The translations under genes were made by a program, and so were the position numbers. Under the pieces are notes generated by a model. That model saw only the letters and a program-made list of their open reading frames with translations. It was not told the origin of the DNA and ran no database searches. DNA of 64,000 nucleotides, taken from NCBI RefSeq assembly GCF_007567505.1, contig NZ_CP041783.1, positions 2,604,001-2,668,000 on the forward strand, in the 5' to 3' direction. The DNA comes from Shewanella donghaensis (lineage in GTDB: Bacteria > Pseudomonadota > Gammaproteobacteria > Enterobacterales > Shewanellaceae). This document shows, one piece after another, positions 1 through 8,811 of the stretch; the stretch's first letter is position 1; each line of letters opens with the position of its first letter.

Positions 1-1
1 T

Positions 2-655
2 GTACCGACTATTACCGTTCAAGCGGGTGTATTTGGTGACACTATCGGTAATGTTCGTAATGAAGTCGCAACACAAATAGAAGCCATTACACTGCCAGCC
101 GGATACAAAATGGAATGGGGTGGAGAGTATGCAGATGAGCGTGAAGCGATTGATGACATAATGCTTCAAACACCAAAAGCCTTCTTAATTATGGTGATCA
201 TCCTAGTACTGTTGTTTAACGCGTTCAAACAACCTGCGATCATTTTAATTACCTTGCCACTGGCCTTTATCGGTGTGTGCTGGAGCTTAATTCTATTTGA
301 TAAGCCTTTTGGTTTCATGGCGTTAGTCGGTGCCATTGCCCTATCAGGCATGATCATTAAAAACGGTATTGTATTGCTCGATCAAATCGAACTTGAACGC
401 AAAAATGGTGCCGCACTAGATGACGCCATCATTAACTCGACCTTAAACAGAACCATGGCAATCTCAATGGGCGCACTGACTACCGCTTTAGGTATGGTGC
501 CATTATTGAAAGACCTATTATTCGACCAAATGGCTGCAACCATTATTGGTGGCCTAGCCGTGGCCACTGTGTTGTCACTATTCATTATGCCAGCCTTATA
601 TAAATTGCTTTTCAAGCGCCAAGCACAACAGGAGTTAACTCATGAAAATGCGTAA
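2..655 (+). CDS. RND efflux transporter permease subunit, C-terminal part (5' end outside window)
   Basis: The reading frame is open from the left edge (frame starting at base 2) and gives 217 residues, so the gene is cut by the window. It shows four or five hydrophobic helices, among them a helix with GMIIKNGIVLLDQ, which corresponds to the conserved helix of AcrB-type proton-driven drug exporters, followed by the late MPALYKLLF segment. RND permeases form inner-membrane trimers that pump drugs or other amphiphiles through a periplasmic adaptor and an outer-membrane channel. The next gene overlaps by 14 bases and encodes that outer-membrane factor, so the two are cotranslated parts of one pump. 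The substrate cannot be read from the sequence. Confidence 0.9.
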   Translation, partial: VPTITVQAGVFGDTIGNVRNEVATQIEAITLPAGYKMEWGGEYADEREAIDDIMLQTPKAFLIMVIILVLLFNAFKQPAIILITLPLAFIGVCWSLILFDKPFGFMALVGAIALSGMIIKNGIVLLDQIELERKNGAALDDAIINSTLNRTMAISMGALTTALGMVPLLKDLLFDQMAATIIGGLAVATVLSLFIMPALYKLLFKRQAQQELTHENA

Positions 656-2120
656 TATCTCATTAGTCATCGCCTTATTACTTGGCGGATGCAGCATGAC
701 ACCGGATTATCAAGCGCCTGAAACCGTGGGATTAGATCAAGTGTATTTGCACGCAGAAAATGCCGATAACGCAGTTATTGAAAATGATTTGTGGTGGCAG
801 AGCTTTAACGACCCACAACTTGATAGCTTGATTGCTGAAGTTCAACAGCAAAATATTAGCATTCAAATTGCGGCGCAGCGAATTCAGTCGGCGCAATCAT
901 ATAAAACCATGATTTCATCATTAAAAATTCCGACAGTGAGCCTCGGTGCTGGTGCAATAGACTATCGTTTATCTGAAAATGATTCACTTTCAGGCCCGCT
1001 TATTGGCGCTGAAATGATTGATAAAGATCAACAAGCACTGATGGTTGGCGCGAATGTTAGCTGGGAAATGGATTTATTTGGTCGACTTGATTCATTAAGT
1101 GATGCCGCCAGTATTCGCGTACAACAAGCAGAGATTTTATCTCAAGGGGTCAATACCCTCATTACTGCTGATGTAGTACAGAATTACTTGCAATACCGCG
1201 GCGCACAGGCACGTTTAGCCATTGCCAAGCGTAATATTGATGAACAACAACAAACCTTAGAGATGGTGCAAACCTTGGTGAATAGTGGCTTTGGTTCAGA
1301 GCTAGATTTAGCCAGTGCTCGTGCAGCACTCGCTAGCGTAACGGCAAGCCAAACATTGTTTGAAACCGCTGAAAAAGTACATTTATACCGTATATCAACA
1401 TTACTGGGTCAACATCCACGTGACATCATCAGTCGTTTTGAAGCTGCACCGCTGCCAACTGTGACAGGTCAAATTCCAACAGGGATGCCGTCAGACATAT
1501 TGAAGCGCCGCACTGATATTGCTTTAGCAGAGCGAGAAATGGCTGCTATTAATGCTGAACTTGGTGCCAGTATCGCTAATCAATATCCACAATTTTACCT
1601 CACTGCAAGTCCGGGTGTTGTAGCAGAAAGCGCCGATGACTTATTCAGTTCAAGCTCTTTAGGATGGGCTGCAGGTATTGGCGCAAAGTGGACCATATTT
1701 GATGGTGGCCGCAGCAGCGCAATGGTTGATATGCAGCAGTCGCGCTTCAAACAAGCCAGTCTTCGTTATGAACATGCTGTGAATGCAGCGTTCAATGAGG
1801 TCGAAACCACGTTAATGAGTTACGGCAACAGCTTACGTTTCTATCAGCAACTCAATATTGCAGCTGCTCAAACAGAAACTGCAGTAGAAAAAGCCAATAG
1901 CTTATATAAAGCCGGCTTGATTGATTACATCCAAGTGCTTGATGCACAAAGACAAGATAACACCATGCAAGATGCTGCTGTCGTTGCACAACTCAACATC
2001 GCATCAAACGTTATTTTAGTAAATAAAGCACTGGGTGGTGATTGGAAAGTCGCTAAAAATAAGCAAGAAGTTGAAACCAACAAGGTGGCTAAGATGTCAC
2101 TGTCAAACTCGGCTGAGTAG
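642..2120 (+). CDS. Efflux outer membrane factor, TolC/NodT-type lipoprotein
   Basis: A 492-residue protein with a lipoprotein signal ending in LLGGC (Cys17), then two long alpha-helical repeats rich in Gln and Ala typical of the OEP family (roughly residues 60-250 and 280-465). Such proteins form the trimeric outer-membrane exit duct of tripartite efflux pumps. An AGGAG box lies 7 bases before the first ATG, which supports this start, although a second ATG follows at codon 3. The start lies inside the end of the RND permease gene. The substrate is unknown. The C-terminal tail of about 25 residues is polar and variable. Confidence 0.93.
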   Translation: MKMRNISLVIALLLGGCSMTPDYQAPETVGLDQVYLHAENADNAVIENDLWWQSFNDPQLDSLIAEVQQQNISIQIAAQRIQSAQSYKTMISSLKIPTVSLGAGAIDYRLSENDSLSGPLIGAEMIDKDQQALMVGANVSWEMDLFGRLDSLSDAASIRVQQAEILSQGVNTLITADVVQNYLQYRGAQARLAIAKRNIDEQQQTLEMVQTLVNSGFGSELDLASARAALASVTASQTLFETAEKVHLYRISTLLGQHPRDIISRFEAAPLPTVTGQIPTGMPSDILKRRTDIALAEREMAAINAELGASIANQYPQFYLTASPGVVAESADDLFSSSSLGWAAGIGAKWTIFDGGRSSAMVDMQQSRFKQASLRYEHAVNAAFNEVETTLMSYGNSLRFYQQLNIAAAQTETAVEKANSLYKAGLIDYIQVLDAQRQDNTMQDAAVVAQLNIASNVILVNKALGGDWKVAKNKQEVETNKVAKMSLSNSAE

Positions 2121-2129
2121 TACTCAAGA

Positions 2130-2173
2130 CTCACAAGCAGCATTATATTCCCCCAAGAATTGCTGCTTGTGAG
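2130..2173 (+). terminator. Stem-loop after the efflux operon
   Basis: A perfect 13-bp inverted repeat (CTCACAAGCAGCA and its complement) with an 18-base loop follows the stop of the outer-membrane factor. It is not followed by a T run, so it may act as a weak or Rho-assisted terminator or an mRNA 3' stabiliser. Confidence 0.5.
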
Positions 2174-2215
2174 CACCTATCACAGCTAATACGCCATATA
2201 CCAAGAAGACATACG

Positions 2216-4477
2216 ATGAATAAAATGACATTAAAATCAATGATGAATATCATTTTTTTGCTTACTTGTGTCTTACCCATAAGCAAAACAGCTTATGCAG
2301 ACTCAATCCCCAAACAAATAACGGTAACGCAGCCTAAAGTCGGCCTCGTGTTAAGTGGTGGTGGTGCAAAAGGTTCTGCACATGTTGGCGTATTGAAATA
2401 TCTAGAGCAGCAACACATTAAGGTCGATTACATCGTTGGCACCAGTATTGGCGCATACGTGGGTGGCTTATACGCTTTAGGTTATAGTGCTGATGATATT
2501 GAAACCATCATGCTCGAATTAGATTGGGAAAGCGGCTTTAACGATAACGTGCCAAGACAATCACTGCGTTATCGCGATAAACAAGATTTTGATCGTTATA
2601 ACATGCCTTTTGAGCTGGGTTTACTCGACGGTAAATTACTTCTTCCAAAAGGAGTATTACGTGGGCAGACCATGGGTAACCTTTATGTGGACTCCTTTGG
2701 TGCCATCCCAAATCAAAGCTCATTCTCACAACTAGCGATACCTTTTAGTGCCATTGCCACTGATATTGCCACTGGCGAGGCAGTCATTCTCAATAAAGGT
2801 GATTTACTGAAAGCAATGCAAGCCTCTGCAACTGTACCAGGTGTATTACAGCCAACTGTCATCGATGGTAAATCATTAGTTGATGGCGGTATCGTGAACA
2901 ATTTACCTGCTGATACCGCTAAAGACATGGGAGCAGATATTGTTATTGCTGTCGATATTGGCGCAGATTTATCTCAGCAAGAACAGCTAGACAGCACCAT
3001 AGCCATTATTAGCCAGCTCAGTACTATCATGACAAGAGCCAATGCCGTGGAACAAATAGCCCAACTCGCTGATGGTGATATTCTCATTCGTCCCGATGTG
3101 AGCGACTTTGACACCACCGATTTTAGTGCGCTAGCAAGTGGCTTTATACTCGGTCAAAAATCGGCACAACAACAATATGAAGCGCTACAAAAATTACGTG
3201 TGAGTAACGCAGACTACAGTGATTATCTACGAGAAAAATCAGCATTTAAACAAACAATCATCGATTTTCAACAAGCGCCAATTGATAGCATTGTTATTAA
3301 TAACAACTCCTCAACCTCAACGGAATTGATTAAGAAAAAACTCAATATGACCGAAGGTGAAACCAAAGAAAAACGTCAACTGATTCATGCTATAGACGAG
3401 GTCTACGCTCTCAATAACTTCGAAAAAGTGACCTTAGGTTTTGAAAAAAATGACGATGGAACTAAAGCATTAACAGTAAACACCGACACCAAAAGTTGGG
3501 GTCCAAACTTTTTTGATATCGGCTTTAGTTGGCAAGAAGATTTTGAAGACGTATCGAATGTCTCATTGGACTTAGCTTATCAACTCAATAATATCGCTGC
3601 TACCAAGACCCAGATGCGTTTTGAGTTAACCACCGGTGACGATAGATTACTTGCCACTGAGCTATATTTGCCCCTTGGCGAATTTGAGCAATTTTTTGTG
3701 AAGGCTCGCTACCAATATCAGCAGCAACATCAAACTTACTACGATGAAAATGAACCATTATTAAAAACAATGCAAAAAGCCCATAATTTGCAGACTTCAG
3801 TAGGTTTTTATCCTATTGATAATATGGTCATTGAATTGGGTGTATATGCTGAAACAGGTGATCTAGAAGGCCCGATGCTGCCACAAATTAATTTTGACTA
3901 TGATGCCTATGGCAGCTTTTTTCATTTAGGTTATGACAGTTTAGACAGCTATAGTTTCCCGTCAGAAGGCATGCTACTTGAAGTCGACATACTTTCTCAT
4001 AGAGATAAACAAAGCGGGCAAGAAACAGAAGGTTATCAATCGCTAACGGAATATAATATTAGCTTCAAAAAAGCGATCAGTTATCAACAGCACACCTTAA
4101 TTTCAAAGATTGACTTAGGTGGCATTGATACTGACGATATTAGCTTAATTCACACTCAAAAATTAGGCGGTTTCCTTAATTTATCCGGTGCACATAATGA
4201 CTCACTCGTCGGTAGCCAATTAGCCTACGGCGCATTAATCTACCAGCATAGAGTGGATTGGCGAGGACTAGGGATTAGTATTCCCATCTATGTAGGCGGC
4301 TCTATTGAAGCAGGTAATGTTTGGCAACGAAAAGAGCAACGTGACATTGACGACTTAATCTATGCCTCTAGTATTTTTGTTGGTACAGAAACAGACTTTG
4401 GTCCTGCCGTGTTTGGCTTTGGCATAAATGACCAGCACCATACATCTGTCTATTTAACACTGGGGAAAAGGTTCTAA
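2216..4477 (+). CDS. Patatin-like phospholipase fused to a POTRA and outer-membrane beta-barrel (PlpD/type Vd-like)
   Basis: 753 residues. A signal peptide of about 29 residues ends near AYA. The patatin domain follows, with the oxyanion loop GGGAKG (around 48-53), the nucleophile elbow GTSIG (Ser77) and the catalytic aspartate in DGG (Asp223), so the Ser-Asp dyad is complete. A short POTRA-like stretch (about 355-420) leads into a C-terminal region of alternating strands ending in Phe, as expected for a 16-stranded Omp85-type barrel. This domain order is that of type Vd autotransporters such as PlpD. It is probably a surface-exposed or released phospholipase A. It stands alone, 95 bases after the efflux genes, with no other secretion gene nearby. 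Confidence 0.9.
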   Translation: MNKMTLKSMMNIIFLLTCVLPISKTAYADSIPKQITVTQPKVGLVLSGGGAKGSAHVGVLKYLEQQHIKVDYIVGTSIGAYVGGLYALGYSADDIETIMLELDWESGFNDNVPRQSLRYRDKQDFDRYNMPFELGLLDGKLLLPKGVLRGQTMGNLYVDSFGAIPNQSSFSQLAIPFSAIATDIATGEAVILNKGDLLKAMQASATVPGVLQPTVIDGKSLVDGGIVNNLPADTAKDMGADIVIAVDIGADLSQQEQLDSTIAIISQLSTIMTRANAVEQIAQLADGDILIRPDVSDFDTTDFSALASGFILGQKSAQQQYEALQKLRVSNADYSDYLREKSAFKQTIIDFQQAPIDSIVINNNSSTSTELIKKKLNMTEGETKEKRQLIHAIDEVYALNNFEKVTLGFEKNDDGTKALTVNTDTKSWGPNFFDIGFSWQEDFEDVSNVSLDLAYQLNNIAATKTQMRFELTTGDDRLLATELYLPLGEFEQFFVKARYQYQQQHQTYYDENEPLLKTMQKAHNLQTSVGFYPIDNMVIELGVYAETGDLEGPMLPQINFDYDAYGSFFHLGYDSLDSYSFPSEGMLLEVDILSHRDKQSGQETEGYQSLTEYNISFKKAISYQQHTLISKIDLGGIDTDDISLIHTQKLGGFLNLSGAHNDSLVGSQLAYGALIYQHRVDWRGLGISIPIYVGGSIEAGNVWQRKEQRDIDDLIYASSIFVGTETDFGPAVFGFGINDQHHTSVYLTLGKRF

Positions 4478-4532
4478 TAATCAAAGCATCCGATCCGTAA
4501 TATATATCGATTCAATACAAGCACACACATAA

Positions 4533-4573
4533 AATAAACCCTCGAAGGATACTTTTCCGTTCAAGGGTTTATT
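4533..4573. terminator. Bidirectional terminator between convergent genes
   Basis: AATAAACCCT and AGGGTTTATT pair perfectly, with further GAA/TTC pairing inside. It lies between the stop codons of the patatin-barrel gene and the convergent lipoprotein gene and can serve both. Confidence 0.7.
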
Positions 4574-4602
4574 GCTTGCTATACCGCTTTGACTGCTTGA
4601 TT

Positions 4603-5211
4603 TTAGTTAATCGTTAACCGTTGCTCATCAGACTCTTGATCGTAAGACCACATTTCATAAACCGGGTCTGAACCATCATAAAACCACACGACAGCAACAA
4701 GATTCTGCTGATGATTAGCCACCAATAATCCTTCCGTTAGGCTGCCTTCATCGAGTGCACCACGGAGTAAACAAGATTCAAAGTTCACTTTAATATCTGC
4801 GCCATTTTGCTCATATTGATCACATAATGAAAAGTAACCGCGTTGGGTTGAATCTAAGCCCACATCTATGGCTAAAGTGAATGTCGCTTGTAAATCGAAA
4901 TCAGCATCTACCACTAGATCATCAATTGATGTTGCTGGCTCCGTTGGTGTTTCTGGTTCTGTCGGTGTCTCTGGTGTTGTTGGTGTAGTCGGCGTTGTTG
5001 GAGTCGTAGGTGTTGTGGTAACAGGTGTTGTGGCTACCGGAGTTGCTGCAGGTGTGGGAGCAGGAGAACTATCATCCCCGCCACCTCCGCCACCACATGC
5101 GGTTAATAAAGTGAGTAATAAGGTTACTGCGACACTGGTTGTTTTTGTAGACGTTTTAGTTAACGTTAATAATGTGTTTGCTGCCAATTTAGTTTGAGTT
5201 AATGCGTTCAT
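4603..5211 (-). CDS. Lipoprotein with a Pro/Thr repeat linker, function unknown
   Basis: 202 residues from the ATG at 5211; this start has an AAGGTG box 6-7 bases upstream, while the longer frame to 5250 has none. The signal ends in LLTAC (Cys39), followed by six glycines, a DDSS stretch and a low-complexity TPTTPTTP/TEPETP linker (about 55-95), then a compact C-terminal domain with two cysteines (in SLCDQY and ESCLLRG). The lipobox predicts an outer-membrane lipoprotein with a domain held away from the membrane. It is 159 bases downstream of the LruC-type gene in the same direction, so they may work together. I do not recognise the folded domain. Confidence 0.75.
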   Translation of the reverse strand: MNALTQTKLAANTLLTLTKTSTKTTSVAVTLLLTLLTACGGGGGGDDSSPAPTPAATPVATTPVTTTPTTPTTPTTPTTPETPTEPETPTEPATSIDDLVVDADFDLQATFTLAIDVGLDSTQRGYFSLCDQYEQNGADIKVNFESCLLRGALDEGSLTEGLLVANHQQNLVAVVWFYDGSDPVYEMWSYDQESDEQRLTIN

Positions 5212-5370
5212 AATATTCACCTTTAAATTCCGTTTATTGCTTAATTTCATTCTGTTAACTGATAATTGTGTTAACTGATAATTGTTTAACTGTTCATTGA
5301 TTGCAGGTATTTGATCCTAATACCTGCGTTGACACTTGTAAGAGCTTCTCTTAGCGTTTGTCTTTCAAAA

Positions 5371-7575
5371 TTAATCTTTAAAAATCAATGAATCATCAGC
5401 GACTAGGTACCAATAAGGTTTAGTCTCACCTGTTGCGTCTGCAGCAAATTCAATAAACTCAACATAAGCACTATCAACACGTAACTCTTCAGCCGGATGC
5501 TCCCATGTGTCTGGCACCTCGATTGCCCAACTCATACCATTTTGATCTTGGAAGTACTGACCTTGTGAAGCAGATGAAGCATCGTCATGCATTCCCAAGA
5601 AGCGAGTATCAAATTTATCAGTGGGTGCTTTATTCTTTAAATGAATTTCTAATTTACGGCCTGGATTATTACCATCAGTAATATTCTTAGCTGCTAGACC
5701 ATGATCGGTTCCCGGTGTCGCAAAGATGAATGGGTCATATGGGAACTCTGGCATATCATCTACATGAATAGAATCAACAAACGGGACTGTCATCTGCCAC
5801 GTAGCACGGTACTGAGTACCGCAACCTGGCTCGGTTCTGAAGTACAAACAACCATTACCTGGTGTCGCGTGTTGCCATAAATCTTCACTAAACATCAACA
5901 CTGCATTAGTTTGACCATCCTCTAGCGGCGAAGTCGTTTGTTTAACGCCTTGAGCACTCCATTCAATCGCAGACTCTTGTACATTACCGCGACCGATTTC
6001 AGGTAATTGCACTGCGAAACCGTTGTGATACCAAGCGCCCATTGCCACGAGTTGCGCATCAAATGCTACACGACGTACTAAATCATTTTTACTGAACTGA
6101 CTGATACGTAACTGCATCACCACATCGTTCATGTCAAAGTCACCTTGATTGGGATATAAATCCTCATAGGCCAAAGTGGTGTACTCAGATGAAGATGGGT
6201 AGTAACTGATTGTGATGCCGGTTTCAGTCACAGTGATGGGGTAATCTTCCACCTCACCGTCACTCACACCACCAGTAGGGAGTAAGTCAGCAACTGAACT
6301 TAAGCGAAAACGCGACCAAGTTTCACCGGTTTTAGCCCAGTTAGGCACATCAATGGTTAATGTCGTAGTACCAGAGTTAACTGAGCGAGATGCAACAACC
6401 TTGTCATCTGCATCAAACTCACCATTTTGGTCCCAATCAATCCAACCATTTAAGAAAACACCATCACCTTCAACTTCAACAATTAACACAGCCTGCTCAC
6501 CGATTTCAAAACCGGTTGGCATGCTAATACCGTCATCATCATCAATGCCGTCACTCTCATCATCTGATAGCGGCGCAGGATAACCGTCAGCTTCATTATC
6601 AATAACACTGCCTAATGAAATACCATCAACCATGCCGTGACGCGCACCATTTGAATCAATTAATGTACCGTAGCTGTCTGGCGCATCACCAAAATCAACA
6701 CTGTCACCGACAGGTACTTCAGCAAGAGCACAACGCGCACCATCATTTGAGGTAGAAGAAGGACCATAAGAGAACAAAACCGCCTCTGGCGTATCGCTAT
6801 CAACGTTAACCTTATAAACGTTACCGTCACCGTTGTTACTTAAATAGAGGTTTCCATCGGGGTCAAAGAACTGCGCTCCAAAGGTAAAGCTACCACTGTC
6901 TTTGGTAATAACGGTTGCTAAGGTTTCTGCCCCGCCTGTCGCAGGATCAATCTTGAGTAAATAACCTGTACTGCCATTCGTTACCGCATATAAAAAACCG
7001 TTACTTGGGTGAAAGGCAAAATCGGTAATCGTGTATGTGGCATTGGCTTTACTACCAGGCACAATATTCATTGGATGGTCATTTCCATCTAACGGCACAG
7101 TAAATAAACCCACTTTTTTACGATAGCCGTACCAAACATTCTCAGTAATCGCCACATCACCCACATAGAAACCCGAAGCTGCTGCTGCCGCACTATCTTT
7201 GGTGATTGTTAATGGTTCTACTTGGTAATCTTCGCCCACTTTACCAACCGTATTATGTTCATAATCCCAACCATATAAATAGTTATCCATGTAGCTAAAA
7301 CCGACACCGTTGAGTGATTTGTTTAAGCCCATATCAGGAGATAGCACCGTATAACTACCTGTACCCAATTCAACCCCAAAGGTTTTTGGAACACCTGCAG
7401 GCGTTTGAATAATGAATGCTTCAGTAGGACATGCACTGAAAGCTTCAGCAGCATGGGTATTAGCACTGAATAAAGCCATGCTAGTACCAATAGCAATACT
7501 GCTTAAACCAAGAATATTGATGATTTGAGAATGAAGTGGTTTCACTTTAACTGTCGTTGTTTTTAATGTTTGCAT
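5371..7575 (-). CDS. LruC domain-containing secreted protein with GEVED domain
   Basis: 734 residues with a long N-terminal signal (cleavage near THA, about residue 42). The first third has repeated strands like a small propeller or DUF6923-type region (about 50-270). An acidic stretch beginning FGDAPDSYGT and containing DDESDGIDDDDG and DWDQNGEFDADD looks calcium-binding; it ends in GEVEDYPITV, the hallmark of the GEVED domain. The last 280 residues resemble the LruC domain (DUF4842), with DLYPNQGDFDMNDVV at its start. Proteins of this layout are exported and probably surface-associated; the biochemical role is not known. Its companion lipoprotein follows at 5211. Confidence 0.8.
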   Translation of the reverse strand: MQTLKTTTVKVKPLHSQIINILGLSSIAIGTSMALFSANTHAAEAFSACPTEAFIIQTPAGVPKTFGVELGTGSYTVLSPDMGLNKSLNGVGFSYMDNYLYGWDYEHNTVGKVGEDYQVEPLTITKDSAAAAASGFYVGDVAITENVWYGYRKKVGLFTVPLDGNDHPMNIVPGSKANATYTITDFAFHPSNGFLYAVTNGSTGYLLKIDPATGGAETLATVITKDSGSFTFGAQFFDPDGNLYLSNNGDGNVYKVNVDSDTPEAVLFSYGPSSTSNDGARCALAEVPVGDSVDFGDAPDSYGTLIDSNGARHGMVDGISLGSVIDNEADGYPAPLSDDESDGIDDDDGISMPTGFEIGEQAVLIVEVEGDGVFLNGWIDWDQNGEFDADDKVVASRSVNSGTTTLTIDVPNWAKTGETWSRFRLSSVADLLPTGGVSDGEVEDYPITVTETGITISYYPSSSEYTTLAYEDLYPNQGDFDMNDVVMQLRISQFSKNDLVRRVAFDAQLVAMGAWYHNGFAVQLPEIGRGNVQESAIEWSAQGVKQTTSPLEDGQTNAVLMFSEDLWQHATPGNGCLYFRTEPGCGTQYRATWQMTVPFVDSIHVDDMPEFPYDPFIFATPGTDHGLAAKNITDGNNPGRKLEIHLKNKAPTDKFDTRFLGMHDDASSASQGQYFQDQNGMSWAIEVPDTWEHPAEELRVDSAYVEFIEFAADATGETKPYWYLVADDSLIFKD

Positions 7576-7817
7576 ATTGGCATCTCGCTATTCGTTATCA
7601 GGATGTACTGAGACAAATGCACAGTTGATGCCAACTTTTATTACCACTTAAATACAATAGCTTAAAGTAAAAATTAGATTGTAGTTTAATGTTAAAGTGC
7701 ATTCTGCAACGCATTCTGAATTTAACAAGATGGGGTGTTGTAGTGAGAAGGGTCAATAAGTCGGGTGCTTGAGATAAGTCACTTTTACATAATTAAGTGT
7801 TAGTTGGTTTGCTTATG
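7576..7817. other. Upstream region of the LruC-domain gene
   Basis: AT-rich stretch that must carry the promoter of the gene ending at 5371. I see no clear operator or RNA gene in it. Confidence 0.3.
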
Positions 7818-7894
7818 TTTCCAAAACTGCATTTGGATTTAAATCATGGGTTTCCTTTCTGTATTTCCAAACTCCGTTTGGATTAAGATCGTGG
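7818..7894 (+). repeat. Imperfect direct repeat at the edge of the dispersed element
   Basis: Two copies of a roughly 32-base unit, at 7818-7849 and 7864-7894. Both begin TTTCCAAA, contain a small hairpin with arms like CCAAAC/GTTTGG, and run into a CATGG or CGTGG end. The second copy runs directly into the dispersed repeat. It may be a partial re-copy of the element boundary. Confidence 0.5.
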
Positions 7895-8123
7895 CGCTTC
7901 GCCCACACCAGACCAAAAGGGGAAAAGCGCTTGTTCCCCTTTTGGATATCCCTCAGCGCCCCGCCGAAAAATGCTGAAAAGCGCATAATTTTCGATGGGG
8001 ATTGATCCAGCTTTTGACTTCATCTGTATCCGTCTTCGGTCATTGTCGAAAAACCCTAACGCTTCCGATAGGCCATCCATGGCCTAACGAAAGCTAACTT
8101 GGCATCCATGCCAAGCTCACGAC
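7888..8123 (-). repeat. Dispersed hairpin-rich repeat, copy A (about 235 bp)
   Basis: Homologous to 37317-37454 (copy B) and, inverted, to 37555-37789 (copy C). Read from the left, it starts with an invariant block CGTGGCGCTTCGCCCACACC, then a perfect 12-bp stem (7913-7924 with 7934-7945), a second stem (CCCC...GGGG outer, CGAAAA...TTTTCG inner) around the conserved loop CTGAAAAGCG, a variable middle, and two near-perfect palindromes TAGGCCATccATGGCCTA (8069-8086) and CTTGGCATccATGCCAAG (8098-8115). Ends can pair (TCGTG with CACGA). Strand is given relative to the 65-codon open frame it contains, which is probably not a gene. Confidence 0.85.
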
Positions 8124-8483
8124 CTTTTCTCGATGACCTCAATTCAAATTGAGCCTTTTAGACTCTAAAATTTATAGATTTTCTAACTCTTTTAATTACC
8201 ACGAATACGGTCAAATCGAAGAGATAATAATCCCAGTGTAGATGCGTTCAAGACCTTCGAAAACATGGCGAAGTTTCACAGTGTGAAACGCTCTAAGCGA
8301 GAGGCATGGATGCAGAACTGGCCGTTTAACATGGATGTTATTTGTTTTCGCAGAGCCCACATGGATGTGTTTACGGCGTGTCTCGCCGTTGTATCTGCAC
8401 ATAAGGTCGCTCTTTCACATCCATGTGATCGCGACATTCGTATATCCTATACAGCACCTGCGGCAGGCAATGGATTAGATTGA
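8124..8483. repeat. Tract of short palindromes with CATGGATG/CATCCATG centres
   Basis: No convincing gene. The tract holds GTTTCACA-g-TGTGAAAC (8273-8289), GCATGGATGC (8304-8313), TAACATggATGTTA (8327-8340), CACATggATGTG (8358-8369), ACGGCG-tgtct-CGCCGT (8373-8389) and TCACATccATGTGA (8415-8428). The AT-GG-AT or AT-CC-AT centre is shared with copies A and C of the dispersed repeat while the arms differ. It looks like a second related element, present once in this window. Confidence 0.6.
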
Positions 8484-8811
8484 AGTAATGGACTTAGATA
8501 AGCGAGCCAACAAAAACTAAGTAAAACATTGAATTATGACTATAAGTTATATTAAAGTATAACCACTTAAGGACAGGGTTAGGTAACCTCGAACACAATC
8601 TTCGAGCACGCCATTTAGGGAAGAAGAAGCCATTCAATAACATGTGCCTATCAACTCCCCTATAAAGTTTACTCTGACCCAACTAATTTTCCAAATGAGT
8701 TAGCAAGGCTGAAAGCTTGTTGTTGGCAGGCAATCTACACAAACAGTTATGCTTATGGAGTGTCAAATCATAACTGTTTGCTGAATAGGGCGAGTAAACG
8801 AGGTTTTAAAG
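8484..8811. other. Non-coding stretch, possible decayed mobile remnant
   Basis: No supported gene. A GGGTCAGAGTAAACTT string (minus strand, about 8666-8681) resembles sequence I associate with REP-type transposase surroundings in marine gammaproteobacteria, but no transposase frame is present. The right end holds the inverted repeat listed at 8740-8780. Confidence 0.3.
8740..8780 (-). terminator. Inverted repeat after the lipoprotein gene
   Basis: CAAACAGTTATG (8740-8751) pairs perfectly with CATAACTGTTTG (8769-8780) around 17 bases. It lies just past the stop of the minus-strand lipoprotein gene. No T run follows, so termination is only a possibility. Confidence 0.45.

Noticed and set aside
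4868..5197. Long open frame on the plus strand opposite the Pro/Thr-rich lipoprotein
   Set aside because: It is an artefact of the repetitive Pro/Thr codons on the other strand, giving Gly/Val-rich low complexity.
7883..8080. Open frame of 65 codons on the minus strand
   Set aside because: It lies within repeat copy A; the same place in copies B and C is frame-shifted or changed, and the substitutions keep stems paired rather than protein conserved.
8211..8483. Two opposed open frames of 63 and 72 codons
   Set aside because: They fall in a hairpin-dense tract with no ribosome sites; codons look random.
8494..8682. Minus-strand open frame of 62 codons
   Set aside because: No ribosome site, no recognisable family; more likely part of decayed non-coding DNA.
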